Notes: a model not told the origin generated them from the sequence alone. 64,000 nucleotides of DNA from JAUVPB01 sp965223695 (GCA_965223695.1 CBDCXJ010000051.1:1-64000); one strand, 5' to 3'. Positions 26,457 through 34,384 are shown, counted from the first letter of the stretch. Translations and numbers: made by a program.

Positions 26457-26869
26457 CTGAGACTGTCTAGGGCAAATGCGCGTGTCTGCAAGTGGTTGGT
26501 AGGGGCATCCCGCACCGCCCAAGCACGGCGGTACGGGCTACGCCCACCAACCAATACGGCACCCGGCCCCTCGCCTGAGCGTCCCCGGCGGTGCCGCTCG
26601 TGAGTGTTCTCCGAGGGCGTCCGTCGTAGACGTCGATGCGGGATGGAAAAAACGGGAAGGGCCCTCGCGCATTTCCAATTCGTCGGACCCATCGGCGGTG
26701 CTCGCTCCGGGTCGCCCCTGAGTCCTATGGCTCGAAGGGCCGTCGGCCGTATTGCACGGGAACCTTTTGGTGATGCTTGCGTCGCCGGAAGGATTTCCCG
26801 TGCAGCCCTCAGCCGGAGACCCGATCGAACAAGAAAGCTCTGCGCCGCACCTTCGAGCGACGCCAGATT
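26457..26869. other. 413-bp structured intergenic region between convergent genes
   Basis: No supported gene. The strongest element is a 61-nt imperfect palindrome (26493-26553; outer arms TGGTTGGT and ACCAACCA perfect, inner arm with a few mismatches around CACCGCC/GGCGGT). Further along are GGAAA...TTTCC around a central AGGGCCCT (about 26640-26680) and a second dyad, CACGGGAA...TTTCCCGTG (about 26755-26805). It could hold a small RNA or terminators; no known RNA family was recognised. Confidence 0.4.
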
Positions 26870-28306
26870 TCAGAACCCCGCGGCGTATCCGTCCTTGCGG
26901 GAGTCGGACCCGCCGACCAGTGCGTCGCCCTGCCGGAAGATCGCCTGCCCGCCGCCAAAGCCCGCCACTTCGTGTTCCTCGACGAGCTCGAGCGGCGAGG
27001 CCGAGAGCTCCGCGGCGCGCTCCCACAGCGGCGGCTCGAGCAGTAGGCGCTCGCCGTCGACGCGGAAGCGCGGAGCGTCGAGCGCTGCCTGGGGGTCGAG
27101 CCCGTGGTCGACGACGCTGTGGACGAACTGCGCGTGCGCCTGAGCCTGGATGAAGCCACCCATGATTCCGAATGGCCCGACGACGGCGGCGTCCCGGACG
27201 AGCATCCCGGGGATGATCGTGTGGTAGGGGCGCCGGCCGGGCTCGACCGCTCCCCCGACCGAGAAGCAGGCGCCGCGATTCTGTAGCGTCACGCCGGTGC
27301 CGGGCGCGACGACACCAGAGCCGAAAGGCTCGAAGCAGCTCTGGATGAACGAGACGGCCATCCCGTCGGCGTCGACAGCGCAGAGGTAGACAGTCCCGCC
27401 GGCCGGCTCGCGCACGGGCTGGGCACTCGCTCGGATGCGCTGGTCGAGATAGGCGTCGCTGATCAGCTCGGAGACATCGGCTCCGTCACGTACCCGTGCC
27501 AGCCCGTCCTCGAGCGCCAGCCGTACGCACTCGACGAGCGCGGGCAGCGTCGGCTCCGTGCGCTCGAAGAGCCCGAGCGCCTCGAGCGCGACGACGCCCT
27601 GATTGGGGGGTGGCAGCTCCAGTACTTCCGTTCCTCTGTAGGTCAGCCTGATCGGCTCGACCCAGCGCGCGTCGTAGCTTGAGAGGTCGTCCTCCTCGAG
27701 CCAGGAGGCACCCGCTATCGCCTCGCCGACCGGGCCGCTGTAGAAGGCGTCTGGCCCTTGCTCGGCGATCAGCCGGATCGTCGCGGCGAGCTCCGGAAGC
27801 CGAACGATGTCGCCGACCTGGGGTGGCGGGCCCAGCTCGCTGGGAGCGCGCTCGGCCATGTTCCAGTAGTACGCGCACATCGGCGCGACGGCGAATCCGT
27901 CCTCGGCCGCCTCGACGGCGTGCGCGAGGCACGCGTCGAGGCCGATGCGGCCGTAGCGCTCGCTCAAGGCTTCCCAGCCACGGACGGCACCGGGCACGGT
28001 CACCGACGTGGGGCCGGCCTCGGCAACAGGGGTGGTCGGTGCCGCATTCTTCGGGGCGGGCCCGGCTGCGTCGAGTCCGGCGATCTCGTCGCCACTGGCG
28101 ACGATCGCGAAGCAGTCGCCGGCGACGCTCGTCGACATGGGCTCGGTCACGCAGAGGACGGCGCTGGCTGCAATCGCAGCGTCGGCAGCCGAGCCGCCTG
28201 CCTCGAGGGTGCGCAACCCGGCGAGCGTCGCTCGCGGCTGGCTCGTCGCCACCATCGCATTCGACGAGACGGCGGGGGGTCTGCCAAAGGTGTGGCGGTA
28301 GCTCAC
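26870..28306 (-). CDS. ggt: Gamma-glutamyltransferase family protein
   Basis: 478 residues, Ntn-hydrolase. The N-terminal half carries ASGGSAADAAIAASAVL-type sequence (EAGGSAADAAIAASAVLCV) and AVRGWEALSERYGR. The autoprocessing/nucleophile Thr is in AGGTVYLCAVDADGMAVS, and the C-terminal half has GGFIQAQAHAQFVHSVVDHG. There is no signal peptide, so a cytoplasmic member of the family, shorter than E. coli Ggt. The GTG at 28306 is 8 nt after TAGACT (minus, 28320-28315): leaderless. An IS3-type insertion ends 60 bp upstream of that hexamer, leaving the promoter intact. Confidence 0.85.
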   Translation of the reverse strand: MSYRHTFGRPPAVSSNAMVATSQPRATLAGLRTLEAGGSAADAAIAASAVLCVTEPMSTSVAGDCFAIVASGDEIAGLDAAGPAPKNAAPTTPVAEAGPTSVTVPGAVRGWEALSERYGRIGLDACLAHAVEAAEDGFAVAPMCAYYWNMAERAPSELGPPPQVGDIVRLPELAATIRLIAEQGPDAFYSGPVGEAIAGASWLEEDDLSSYDARWVEPIRLTYRGTEVLELPPPNQGVVALEALGLFERTEPTLPALVECVRLALEDGLARVRDGADVSELISDAYLDQRIRASAQPVREPAGGTVYLCAVDADGMAVSFIQSCFEPFGSGVVAPGTGVTLQNRGACFSVGGAVEPGRRPYHTIIPGMLVRDAAVVGPFGIMGGFIQAQAHAQFVHSVVDHGLDPQAALDAPRFRVDGERLLLEPPLWERAAELSASPLELVEEHEVAGFGGGQAIFRQGDALVGGSDSRKDGYAAGF

Positions 28307-28320
28307 GAAGGCCAAGTCTA

Positions 28321-28370
28321 CGGCCGCGCTTCGCGCGGCCTGCGAGTTGCGCGGATGCGCAACTCGGACC
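28321..28370. other. Two perfect hairpins at the left edge of the IS
   Basis: GGCCGCGC-TTC-GCGCGGCC at 28321-28340 (8-bp stem), then GAGTTGCGC-GGAT-GCGCAACTC around 28344-28365 (9-bp stem). They lie between the ggt promoter and the insertion sequence; palindromes of this sort are frequent insertion targets. Confidence 0.55.
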
Positions 28371-28407
28371 TGCTGCGCATGACCTGGACCCGGTTTGTGT
28401 TGTCGGT

Positions 28408-29265
28408 TTAGGTTGCTCGGGTGTGTAGGGGTTCTCGCTTCCAGGTGGTGGCGAGTTCGGTGGGTGTTTGGTAGCCGATCCCGGAGTGGGGTCGGTGCTG
28501 GTAGCTGTTGACGTAGCTGGTGATGTCCTGTCTGGCGTGGTCGAGGGTTTCCCATTCGGCGCGCCAGGCGAGCCGTTTCTTGAACTGGCCAAACCAGGAC
28601 TCGATGAAGGCCTGGGACTCGGGGTCGCGGTAGCCGCCGCGTCGGTGCGCGATCCCACGGTCGGTGAGATGGCGGCGGAAGCCTCTGCTGGTGAATTGCG
28701 GGCCGTTGTCGGTGCCGAGCGTGAGCTGGCCGGGCTCGATATGGCGCACGGCGAGCGCGTGCTCGAGACAGTCGATCGCCTCCTTGGTTCGAGCTCTGAG
28801 GTCGAGTGTCCAGGCGGTGATCTCGCGCGTTAGGCAGTCGATGATTGCGTGCATGTACGCCCAGCCGTGCTGGGCGACCCAGAGCTTCGTCATGTCCATG
28901 TGCCAGAGCTCGTCAGGCCGGGTGACCTGGAAGAAACCAGGACGCGCTCGCCTACCCGTGTGGCGGGTCGGCTGCAACAGCTTGTGCTCGCGCATGATCC
29001 GCTGCACCCGCTTGCGATTCACCGGCTCACCCAGCTCCCGCGTCGCGAGCGCTGCCACCATCCGCGTCCCGTCGGTCGGGTTGGCCTTGGCGACCTCGAC
29101 GATTGCCGCATCCGTGTTTGAGACCCTGCCCGGGCCTGCTTGGCGTGGTCGGCGCCGGGGAACGCGGTAGATCGCCTGGCGTGAGATGCCTGCCACTCGC
29201 GCGACCACCGAAGGCCGGCGTCCCTGAGCGAGCTCGGCACGGGCTCTGGACACGCGGACGCTCAC
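28408..29265 (-). CDS. IS3-family transposase OrfB (DDE integrase)
   Basis: 285 residues. N-terminal HTH-like region (SVVARVAGISRQAIYR, then NRKRVQRIMREHKLLQPT), then an rve integrase core with the catalytic triad: Asp in WHMDMTKLWV, Asp in LTLGTDNGPQFTSRGF and Glu in SQAFIESWFGQFKKRL. Ends with SGIGYQTPTELATTW. The GTG start overlaps the TGA of orfA by four bases instead of using the usual slippery-site frameshift. Looks complete, so it may still be active if OrfA function is supplied. Confidence 0.9.
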   Translation of the reverse strand: MSVRVSRARAELAQGRRPSVVARVAGISRQAIYRVPRRRPRQAGPGRVSNTDAAIVEVAKANPTDGTRMVAALATRELGEPVNRKRVQRIMREHKLLQPTRHTGRRARPGFFQVTRPDELWHMDMTKLWVAQHGWAYMHAIIDCLTREITAWTLDLRARTKEAIDCLEHALAVRHIEPGQLTLGTDNGPQFTSRGFRRHLTDRGIAHRRGGYRDPESQAFIESWFGQFKKRLAWRAEWETLDHARQDITSYVNSYQHRPHSGIGYQTPTELATTWKREPLHTRAT

Positions 29266-29579
29266 GTCCAGTCCCGCAACAGTTCCCCCGCTACCTCAAG
29301 CCCCTACGTCTTCTTCCCCAACGCACGCTCGAGCCGCGCCATCCGCTTCCTGGCGTCCTTCAGCTCCTGCTCACGCGGATCCCTGGCGCGCTCCCTCGCG
29401 GAGCGCAACGCCTCGGTGCCGCCCTCCAACAGACGGTCACGCCACCCCTAGTACAGCGTCTCGGCGATCTCGTGCTCGCGACAGACGTCGCGCACGCTCC
29501 GGTCGCCGCGCAGACCGGCGAGCACGATCTCCGCCTTCCGCTCAGGCAACCACTTCCGACGATCCCGTTTCTCGCTCAC
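29262..29579 (-). pseudogene. IS3-family OrfA with two in-frame amber codons
   Basis: Reads MSEKRDRRKWLPERKAEIVL at the start, then a helix-turn-helix (RSVRDVCREHEIAETLY) and a C-terminal leucine-rich region (MARLERALGKKT, GLEVAGELLRDW). TAG occurs at 29450-29448 after ETLY and at 29306-29304 after GKKT. In related OrfA proteins both positions are usually Tyr (LYYxWR; KTYxLE), so each looks like a TAC to TAG change. The frame is otherwise open to the TGA overlapping orfB. Confidence 0.8.
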
Positions 29580-29727
29580 AAGACCAACTCCTCAATCTCA
29601 TGAACAACCATCCCCCAAGCCCACCAGCTCAGGCAACCGTCAACGCACCACCAGGGTCCAGGTCACGCACGACCTGGGCCCGTTTGCGTCTGGCTTGGGG
29701 ACGCGCTCGCGCTACGATTCGCGGACG

Positions 29728-30315
29728 ATGATCACGCTTTACGACGCGCACCGCTGACCCTTCGCCGCACGGGCACGGATCGTGCTCGCCGAGAAGGGCA
29801 TCGACCACGAGACGGTTCTCGTCGACCTCGACGACCGCCCCGACTGGATGATCGAACTCAACCCGCCCGACGGGCGGGTTCCGGTGCTCGAGGAGTCTGG
29901 GCTGCCGCTCATACCGGAGTCGAGGGTGATCATTCGCTACCTCGACGACCGCTTCCCGGAGCCCGCGCTCATGCCCGACACGCCCGAGGAGCGCGCGCTC
30001 GTCGACCTCGCGATCGAACGATTCGACGGCATGGTCAGCAACCCGTACTACGAGCTGAAGAGCGGTCGCGCGGGGGACGAGGGGCTCGCTGCCGGGCTCG
30101 CCGCCATGGACGCCGTGCTCAGCGAGCAGGACTACCTCGTCGGTTCCGCGTACTCGCTCGCAGACATCACGTACGTCCCCTGGATCCTGCGTGCCGAAGC
30201 GCTGCTCGGCGTTGCCGTTCGCGATTACCCGAGCCTGGCCGCCTGGCTCGCCCGGCTCGAGGAGCGGGCAGCGATTCAGGCCGAGGCCGAGCTCGTCGGC
30301 CAGCTGGTCGCCTAG
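29728..30315 (+). CDS. Glutathione S-transferase-like protein with TGA at the catalytic Cys position (possible selenoprotein)
   Basis: 195 codons with one in-frame TGA at codon 10 (29755-29757). The protein reads MITLYDAHR-[TGA]-PFAARARIVLAEKG, where GST/glutaredoxin-fold relatives have Cys (CPF/CPY). The thioredoxin-like domain continues with GRVPVLEESGLPLIPESRVI, a helical GST C-terminal domain follows, and DYLVGSAYSLADITYVPWIL is characteristic. TACGAT at 29713-29718 lies 9 nt before the ATG (leaderless), supporting a start upstream of the TGA. A SECIS-like hairpin follows the TGA. Alternatives are a nonsense mutation, a base-call error, or a short form starting at GTG 29782. No selA, selB or selC is in the window. 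Confidence 0.65.
29758..29798 (+). promoter_or_regulatory. SECIS-like hairpin downstream of the in-frame TGA
   Basis: GGGCACG (29771-29777) and CGTGCTC (29781-29787) form a 7-bp stem with one G-U pair around a GAT loop. The loop begins with G, 20 nt after the TGA, within the 16-37 nt window used for bacterial SECIS elements. An outer stem CCCTTC (29758-29763) / GAAGGG (29793-29798) encloses it. GC-rich coding DNA forms hairpins easily, so this alone is not proof. Confidence 0.4.
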
Positions 30316-30329
30316 ACCGGCTCGACCAC

Positions 30330-31187
30330 CTAGCCGCTCGCCACCGCGCGCAGCGCCTGCTGAAGCTTCGCGGCGACCGGCCCCGGTGAGCCGTCTGACA
30401 CCGCCGTGCCGTCGACCGAGATGGCCGGCATCAGCTCGCGGACGGACGACGACGTGAACACCTCGTCGGCTCCCTGAAGCCGCTCGAGCTTCCAGCTGCC
30501 TTCGACGACCTCGAGGTCGAGTTCGCTTCCGAGCCGCAGCACCTCCGCACGTGTGACTCCGGCCAGAATCCCCAGCTCGAGCGACGGCGTTTCAAGGGTC
30601 GTGCCGTACAGCCACCACACGTTGCTGACCGGGCACTCCAGGACGTGCCCCGTGCTGTCAAGGAAGATCGCGTCGTCCGCGCCGCGGCTGTGCGCCTCGG
30701 CCTCGGCCGCCATGTTGACGGCGTAACTCGTCGACTTGACGCCCGCGAGGATCCAGGGCGACTCGAGCCGGAGGTCGGTATCGAAAGCGAGCGAGAGCGA
30801 GATCAGCTTCAGGCCGGCGGCCCGCCGCTCGTCGAGATCCGGCGGCAAGCTGCTCACCAGCACCAGAGCCTGCGGGCTCGATCCGTGCTCGCGCCCTGGT
30901 GTCCAGTAGAGGCGAAGCGCGGCATTCCCGGTGCCACCCGCTGCGAGAGCCTGCCCGACGAGTGACTCGAACTCGCGCGCGTCGACCGGGGGCAGTCCGA
31001 TGCGCTTCGCCGAGAACGTCAATCGTTCCAGATGGGCGTCGTAACGAAACGGGGTCCCTTTGTAGACGCGCAGCGTCTCGAACGCAGCCCGGCCGCGTAG
31101 GAGCGCGCCGTTGTCGGCGTGGATCACGGGCGTGGCCGGGTCGACGACGCCGAGCCCGCTCGTAGCGACGGCCAGCAGCGAGGTCAT
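30330..31187 (-). CDS. pabC: Class IV aminotransferase, probable 4-amino-4-deoxychorismate lyase
   Basis: 285 residues, PLP fold type IV. VIHADNGALLRGRAAFETLRVYKG at the N-terminus, PLP-Lys in LAGVKSTSYAVNMAAEAEA, and CPVSNVWWLYG then GILAGVTRAEVLRL. It releases pyruvate from aminodeoxychorismate to give p-aminobenzoate for folate. The assignment over branched-chain or D-amino acid aminotransferase rests on the preceding pabB gene, whose TGA overlaps this ATG (ATGA). Confidence 0.85.
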   Translation of the reverse strand: MTSLLAVATSGLGVVDPATPVIHADNGALLRGRAAFETLRVYKGTPFRYDAHLERLTFSAKRIGLPPVDAREFESLVGQALAAGGTGNAALRLYWTPGREHGSSPQALVLVSSLPPDLDERRAAGLKLISLSLAFDTDLRLESPWILAGVKSTSYAVNMAAEAEAHSRGADDAIFLDSTGHVLECPVSNVWWLYGTTLETPSLELGILAGVTRAEVLRLGSELDLEVVEGSWKLERLQGADEVFTSSSVRELMPAISVDGTAVSDGSPGPVAAKLQQALRAVASG

Positions 31188-32263
31188 GCGGCCACTCCGG
31201 CACCCGCCCGGTCGGGGCGAGCACTGGCGACCGCGAGGGCGTCGAGCAGCGGCCGCGCTTTGACCCACGACTCCTCGACCTCTGCGGTCGGGTCGGAGTC
31301 GGCGACGATTCCGCCGCCGACCCAGAGGTGCGCGGTTCCCTCGGCGATCGCGAACGTCCTGATCGTCAGCGCCAGGTCGAGGTCGCCGCTCGGGTGGATC
31401 GTGCCCAGCGCGCCCATCGACGCCCCGCGCCCGACCGGCTCGAGCGCCGCGATGTGATCGATCGCGCTGATCTTGGGCGCTCCGGTAACAGAACCACCCG
31501 GGAAGGTTGCCTCGAGCAACTCGGCGAGCCCGCAGTCGGCCCGAAGTTCCCCCTCGACGCGAGACTCCATATGCGCGACGCCGGCAAGTGCGCGCTCGGC
31601 CATCAGCTCGGGCCAGCTCACGCTCCCCGGTACGCACACGCGAGCGAGGTCGTTTCGCTCGAGGTCGACGATCATCACGTGCTCGGCACGGTCCTTGGCC
31701 GACTCGGCGAGCCGATCAGGGCTCGTGAGACTCCGCGTTCCCTTGATCGGCATCGTCCATACGCGCTCACGTCGTCTGGCGAGAAACAGCTCTGGCGAGG
31801 CCGACACGATCGCCCAGCCATCGCCGACCAGCGGTCTCTCCACCCGCGGACACAGACTGGCGAGGGCCGCGGCCATGCCGGCCGGATCGCCCCAGTGCGC
31901 GGCGCCCAGATGCTGCACCAGATTGACCTGGTAGACGTCGCCGCGAGCGATCGCCGCGCGGGCGAGCTCGATTGCGTCGCCGTAGTCGGCGGCCGACCAG
32001 GACGGTGTCCACTCGCCGAGGCCGAACGGCCGCGGGATGGGCGCTGGCGTCGAAACAGCGCGCACCGAGCATGCGAGCAACGGCAATGGACACGGCTCGG
32101 AGGGAGCTGGCTCGGCCGTTCGACGAAGCGACTGGGAGAGACCGAAGCCTAGGTAGACGTCGGCGCGCAAGTCGGGATCGTGCGCAGGCCCGAAGAACCC
32201 GCGCTCACGCAGGTACGCCTCGAGAATCTGAAAGGCCCCGGCGCTGTCGTAGAGCTCGAGCAC
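31184..32263 (-). CDS. pabB: Aminodeoxychorismate synthase component I
   Basis: About 359 residues, chorismate-binding enzyme of folate synthesis. Core motifs: GDVYQVNLVQHLGA, SPELFLARRRERVWTMPIKG, AEHVMIVDLERNDLARVC, FPGGSVTGAPKISAIDHI and LWVGGGIVADSDPTAEVEESW. Only the C-terminal chorismate-binding part is well conserved; the N-terminal part is short. No glutaminase subunit (pabA) is adjacent. GTG 32263 is preferred to GTG 32269 because TAACGT (minus, 32275-32270) ends 6 nt before it and abuts the upstream one. Confidence 0.88.
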   Translation of the reverse strand: MLELYDSAGAFQILEAYLRERGFFGPAHDPDLRADVYLGFGLSQSLRRTAEPAPSEPCPLPLLACSVRAVSTPAPIPRPFGLGEWTPSWSAADYGDAIELARAAIARGDVYQVNLVQHLGAAHWGDPAGMAAALASLCPRVERPLVGDGWAIVSASPELFLARRRERVWTMPIKGTRSLTSPDRLAESAKDRAEHVMIVDLERNDLARVCVPGSVSWPELMAERALAGVAHMESRVEGELRADCGLAELLEATFPGGSVTGAPKISAIDHIAALEPVGRGASMGALGTIHPSGDLDLALTIRTFAIAEGTAHLWVGGGIVADSDPTAEVEESWVKARPLLDALAVASARPDRAGAGVAA

Positions 32264-32361
32264 GCCCACACGTTAGACGCCGGGATGATCGCCACGGGCG
32301 GCGCGCGCGTTGCGACGGCGGCCCAGGCCACGGCTGAGGGAGAACGTAGAATCACGCGGCC

Positions 32362-32406
32362 GTGCGCCCCGCGAACCCTCTTGGACTCGAGCTCACCGGT
32401 GCGTGA
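32362..32406 (+). CDS. Possible 14-residue leader ORF overlapping rph
   Basis: GTG 32362, 9 nt after TAGAAT (32347-32352), opens a frame reading MRPANPLGLELTGA and stopping at TGA 32404-32406, 8 bases inside the rph start region. rph has no Shine-Dalgarno, so ribosomes finishing this peptide could reinitiate at GTG 32399. Short enough to be chance. Confidence 0.4.
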   Translation: MRPANPLGLELTGA

Positions 32407-33106
32407 CGGGCGCACCGCGTCCGAGCTCCGGCCGCTCGAGATCGAGGTCGGTTTCGTCGAGCAGGCTGACGGATCGGCGCTGATCTCATTCGGGAAGACA
32501 AGGGTCCTCTGCACGGCGTCGGTCGAGGACGGCGTACCCCCCTGGCTTGCCGGCAAGGGCGGTGGCTGGGTGACTGCCGAGTACGGCATGCTCCCGGCCT
32601 CGACCGGGCGCCGGACACGGCGCGAGGCAAGCGCTGGCTCCCAGCGCGGCCGCACCGTCGAGATTCAGAGACTGATCGGGCGCTCTCTCCGGGCCGCCTG
32701 CGACCTCGACGAGCTCGGTGAGCGCACCGTCTGGCTCGACTGCGACGTCGTGCAGGCCGACGGCGGAACCCGCACGGCCGCTATCTCCGGCGCCTGGGTG
32801 GCGCTCGCCCATGCCGCGTTACAAAAAGGCCTGCCAGCGCCCGCGGTCGGGGTTGCGGCCATCTCGGTAGGCCTCGTCGGCGGCGAGGCCATGCTCGATC
32901 TCGAGTACGTCGAGGACGTCGACGCGCAGGTCGACATGAACGTGGTGATGACCGAGGATGGCCGGCTGATCGAGGTGCAGTCGACCGCCGAGGGCGCGCC
33001 GTTCGAGCGAGCCCAGCTCGAAGAGCTGCTCGATCTGGCCAAGCTTGGGATCGACGAGATCATCGTTGAGCAGCGCCGTGTGATCTCGGCCGCCGCGGGC
33101 GAGTGA
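32399..33106 (+). CDS. rph: Ribonuclease PH
   Basis: 235 residues; phosphorolytic 3'-5' exoribonuclease trimming tRNA 3' ends. Starts RDGRTASELRPLEIEVGF and contains GKTRVLCTASVEDGVPPWL, GWVTAEYGMLPASTGRRTRR, IQRLIGRSLRAACDLDELGE and LDLEYVEDVDAQVDMNVVMT, all standard. The GTG at 32399 begins where the family homology begins. The stop overlaps the rdgB start (GTGA), a conserved gene pair. Confidence 0.94.
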   Translation: MRDGRTASELRPLEIEVGFVEQADGSALISFGKTRVLCTASVEDGVPPWLAGKGGGWVTAEYGMLPASTGRRTRREASAGSQRGRTVEIQRLIGRSLRAACDLDELGERTVWLDCDVVQADGGTRTAAISGAWVALAHAALQKGLPAPAVGVAAISVGLVGGEAMLDLEYVEDVDAQVDMNVVMTEDGRLIEVQSTAEGAPFERAQLEELLDLAKLGIDEIIVEQRRVISAAAGE

Positions 33107-33696
33107 GCCAGGCCGCGCCCGGCCGTCGAATCGCGCTGGCGTCTGGCAACACGCATAAGGCGGCCGAATGGCAGACGCTCATGTCCGGCTGGCAGGTCGA
33201 AACGCTCGACATGTCGGCAGCTCCGCCTGAGCGGGGGCTGTCCTTCGCTGAGAACGCGCTCGCCAAGGCGCGCTACGGAGCCAATCTCGCTCTGCCCCGC
33301 AGCTGGGTACTCGGGGAGGACTCAGGGCTCGAGGTCGACGCGCTCGGCGGCGCCCCGGGAATCCGCTCGGCACGGTATGCCGGTAGCGGCGCGAGTGACG
33401 AGGACAACGTCGCGCTGCTCCTGCGCGAGCTCGAGGGGACAGGTGGCCGAGCCGCGCGGTTTCAGTGCGCTGCAGCGTGCATCGCACCCGGCGGTGAGGT
33501 GCTGCAGGTCGAGGGCAGCGTCGACGGCGAGATCGCGCTCGCCCCGCGGGGCAGGGCCGGATTCGGCTACGACCCGGTCTTCATCCCGAGCGGCGAAATG
33601 CAGACGGTAGCCGAGCTCGGCGAGTTCTGGAAGCAGGCCAGTAGCCATCGAGCGCGTGCAGCCGAGGCGCTCCTCGGGCTCATCGGGGACGGCTGA
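33103..33696 (+). CDS. rdgB: Non-canonical purine NTP pyrophosphatase (dITP/XTPase)
   Basis: 197 residues. IALASGNTHKAAEWQTLM at the N-terminus, SFAENALAKARYGANLALP, WVLGEDSGLEVDALGGAPGIRSARYAG (active site) and GRAGFGYDPVFIP are the RdgB/HAM1 motifs. It removes dITP and XTP from the nucleotide pool. Translationally coupled to rph. Confidence 0.94.
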   Translation: MSQAAPGRRIALASGNTHKAAEWQTLMSGWQVETLDMSAAPPERGLSFAENALAKARYGANLALPRSWVLGEDSGLEVDALGGAPGIRSARYAGSGASDEDNVALLLRELEGTGGRAARFQCAAACIAPGGEVLQVEGSVDGEIALAPRGRAGFGYDPVFIPSGEMQTVAELGEFWKQASSHRARAAEALLGLIGDG

Positions 33697-33776
33697 CCTC
33701 GGCCGCGCTTCGCGCCGTCGAACCGGTATCGCTGTCACTCATCTCGCGCGGATCGAAGGCTGGTAGCGTGCCCCGC

Positions 33777-34190
33777 GTGGACGCCCAGGAACTGCTCTCT
33801 GACCTTCTCGAGGTGTCTGGACAGGTCGAGACGGCGGCGATCGTCACCCGCGCGGGGCAGCTCGTCGCGAGCACGCTCGACGGCGATGATGCGAGCGCGC
33901 TGGGCGATCAGGTGCACCGGCTCTCGAGCTCGGCGGGCGCCGTCGGAAGCCCGACGGACGAACACCTCGTACAGCTTCAGATCACGCTGAACGAGAGCTG
34001 CGTATTCCTCGCCCAGGACGAGGCGCACGCTGTCGGATGCGTCACCGTCTCGCACCCAACAGCGGGGCTCGTTTTTTACGACCTGAAAACGACCCTGCGT
34101 CGACTGGCCGGCGAGCATGACGAGCTCGTCCCCAAGCCCCGCGCCTGGGACGGCGCCGAGACGGGGGCCAACGGAGGCGGAGATGAGTAA
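33777..34190 (+). CDS. Roadblock/LC7-domain-like protein
   Basis: 137 residues. DAQELLSDLLEVSGQVETAA, IVTRAGQLVASTL and the later VQLQITLNESCVFLAQDEAH, GLVFYDLKTTLRRL match the helix-strand pattern of roadblock domains, which in bacteria regulate small Ras-like GTPases. No GTPase is nearby. The start is GTG 33777, 7 nt after TAGCGT (33764-33769); a GTG at 33768 lies inside that hexamer. Its end overlaps the next small gene by 8 bases. Confidence 0.7.
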   Translation: MDAQELLSDLLEVSGQVETAAIVTRAGQLVASTLDGDDASALGDQVHRLSSSAGAVGSPTDEHLVQLQITLNESCVFLAQDEAHAVGCVTVSHPTAGLVFYDLKTTLRRLAGEHDELVPKPRAWDGAETGANGGGDE

Positions 34191-34383
34191 GGGCCGGCTG
34201 TTTCTTCTACTCGTCGCGATCGGCTCGGCCGTCTTCTTCTGGCGCCGCCGCAGCCGCAGCCGGGAGCGGGTCGATCTGTACTACGCCGACGGCTCGATGA
34301 TCTCGCTCGCACACGACGCGCCCGAGTCGGGTGCGCTGCTGGCGATCGCAGGCGAGATCGCGGGTGCGCCCGAGCCGAGCTGA
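34183..34383 (+). CDS. Small single-pass membrane protein
   Basis: 66 residues. MSKGRLFLLLVAIGSAVFFW is a membrane helix, followed by RRRSRSRER (positive-inside anchor) and a soluble end (VDLYYADGSMISLAHDAPES). No known family. It overlaps the roadblock gene by 8 bases and pyrE starts right after it, so the three genes share a transcript. It could anchor the roadblock protein (inference only). Confidence 0.65.
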   Translation: MSKGRLFLLLVAIGSAVFFWRRRSRSRERVDLYYADGSMISLAHDAPESGALLAIAGEIAGAPEPS

Positions 34384-34384
34384 C

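Larger units (their letters stand above)
28380..29665 (-). mobile_element. IS3-family insertion sequence
   Basis: Bounded by 12-bp perfect terminal inverted repeats, TGACCTGGACCC at 28380-28391 and its complement at 29654-29665. Both ends are flanked by CGCA (28376-28379 and 29666-29669), a probable 4-bp target duplication. It contains orfB (intact integrase-type transposase) and orfA (two internal amber codons). Total 1286 bp, a normal IS3-family size. It separates ggt from the GST-like gene. Confidence 0.85.

Noticed and set aside
26475..26501. Eight-codon ORF (MRVSASGW) ahead of the long palindrome, resembling a Trp attenuator leader
   Set aside because: No downstream gene on that strand; the region lies between convergent genes.
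26740..26810. GACGCAAGC-like and GGGAAATCC-like elements recalling a c-di-GMP riboswitch on the minus strand
   Set aside because: The core does not match the consensus spacing or tetraloop, and there is no gene downstream to control.
28307..28379. IS insertion disrupting ggt
   Set aside because: The element ends 60 bp upstream of the ggt -10 hexamer, so the gene and its promoter are intact.
26870..28555. A longer minus-strand frame that runs from inside the IS into ggt without a stop
   Set aside because: The IS-derived part is an out-of-frame reading of the transposase, and the ggt promoter hexamer (28320-28315) and GTG 28306 give a clean start.
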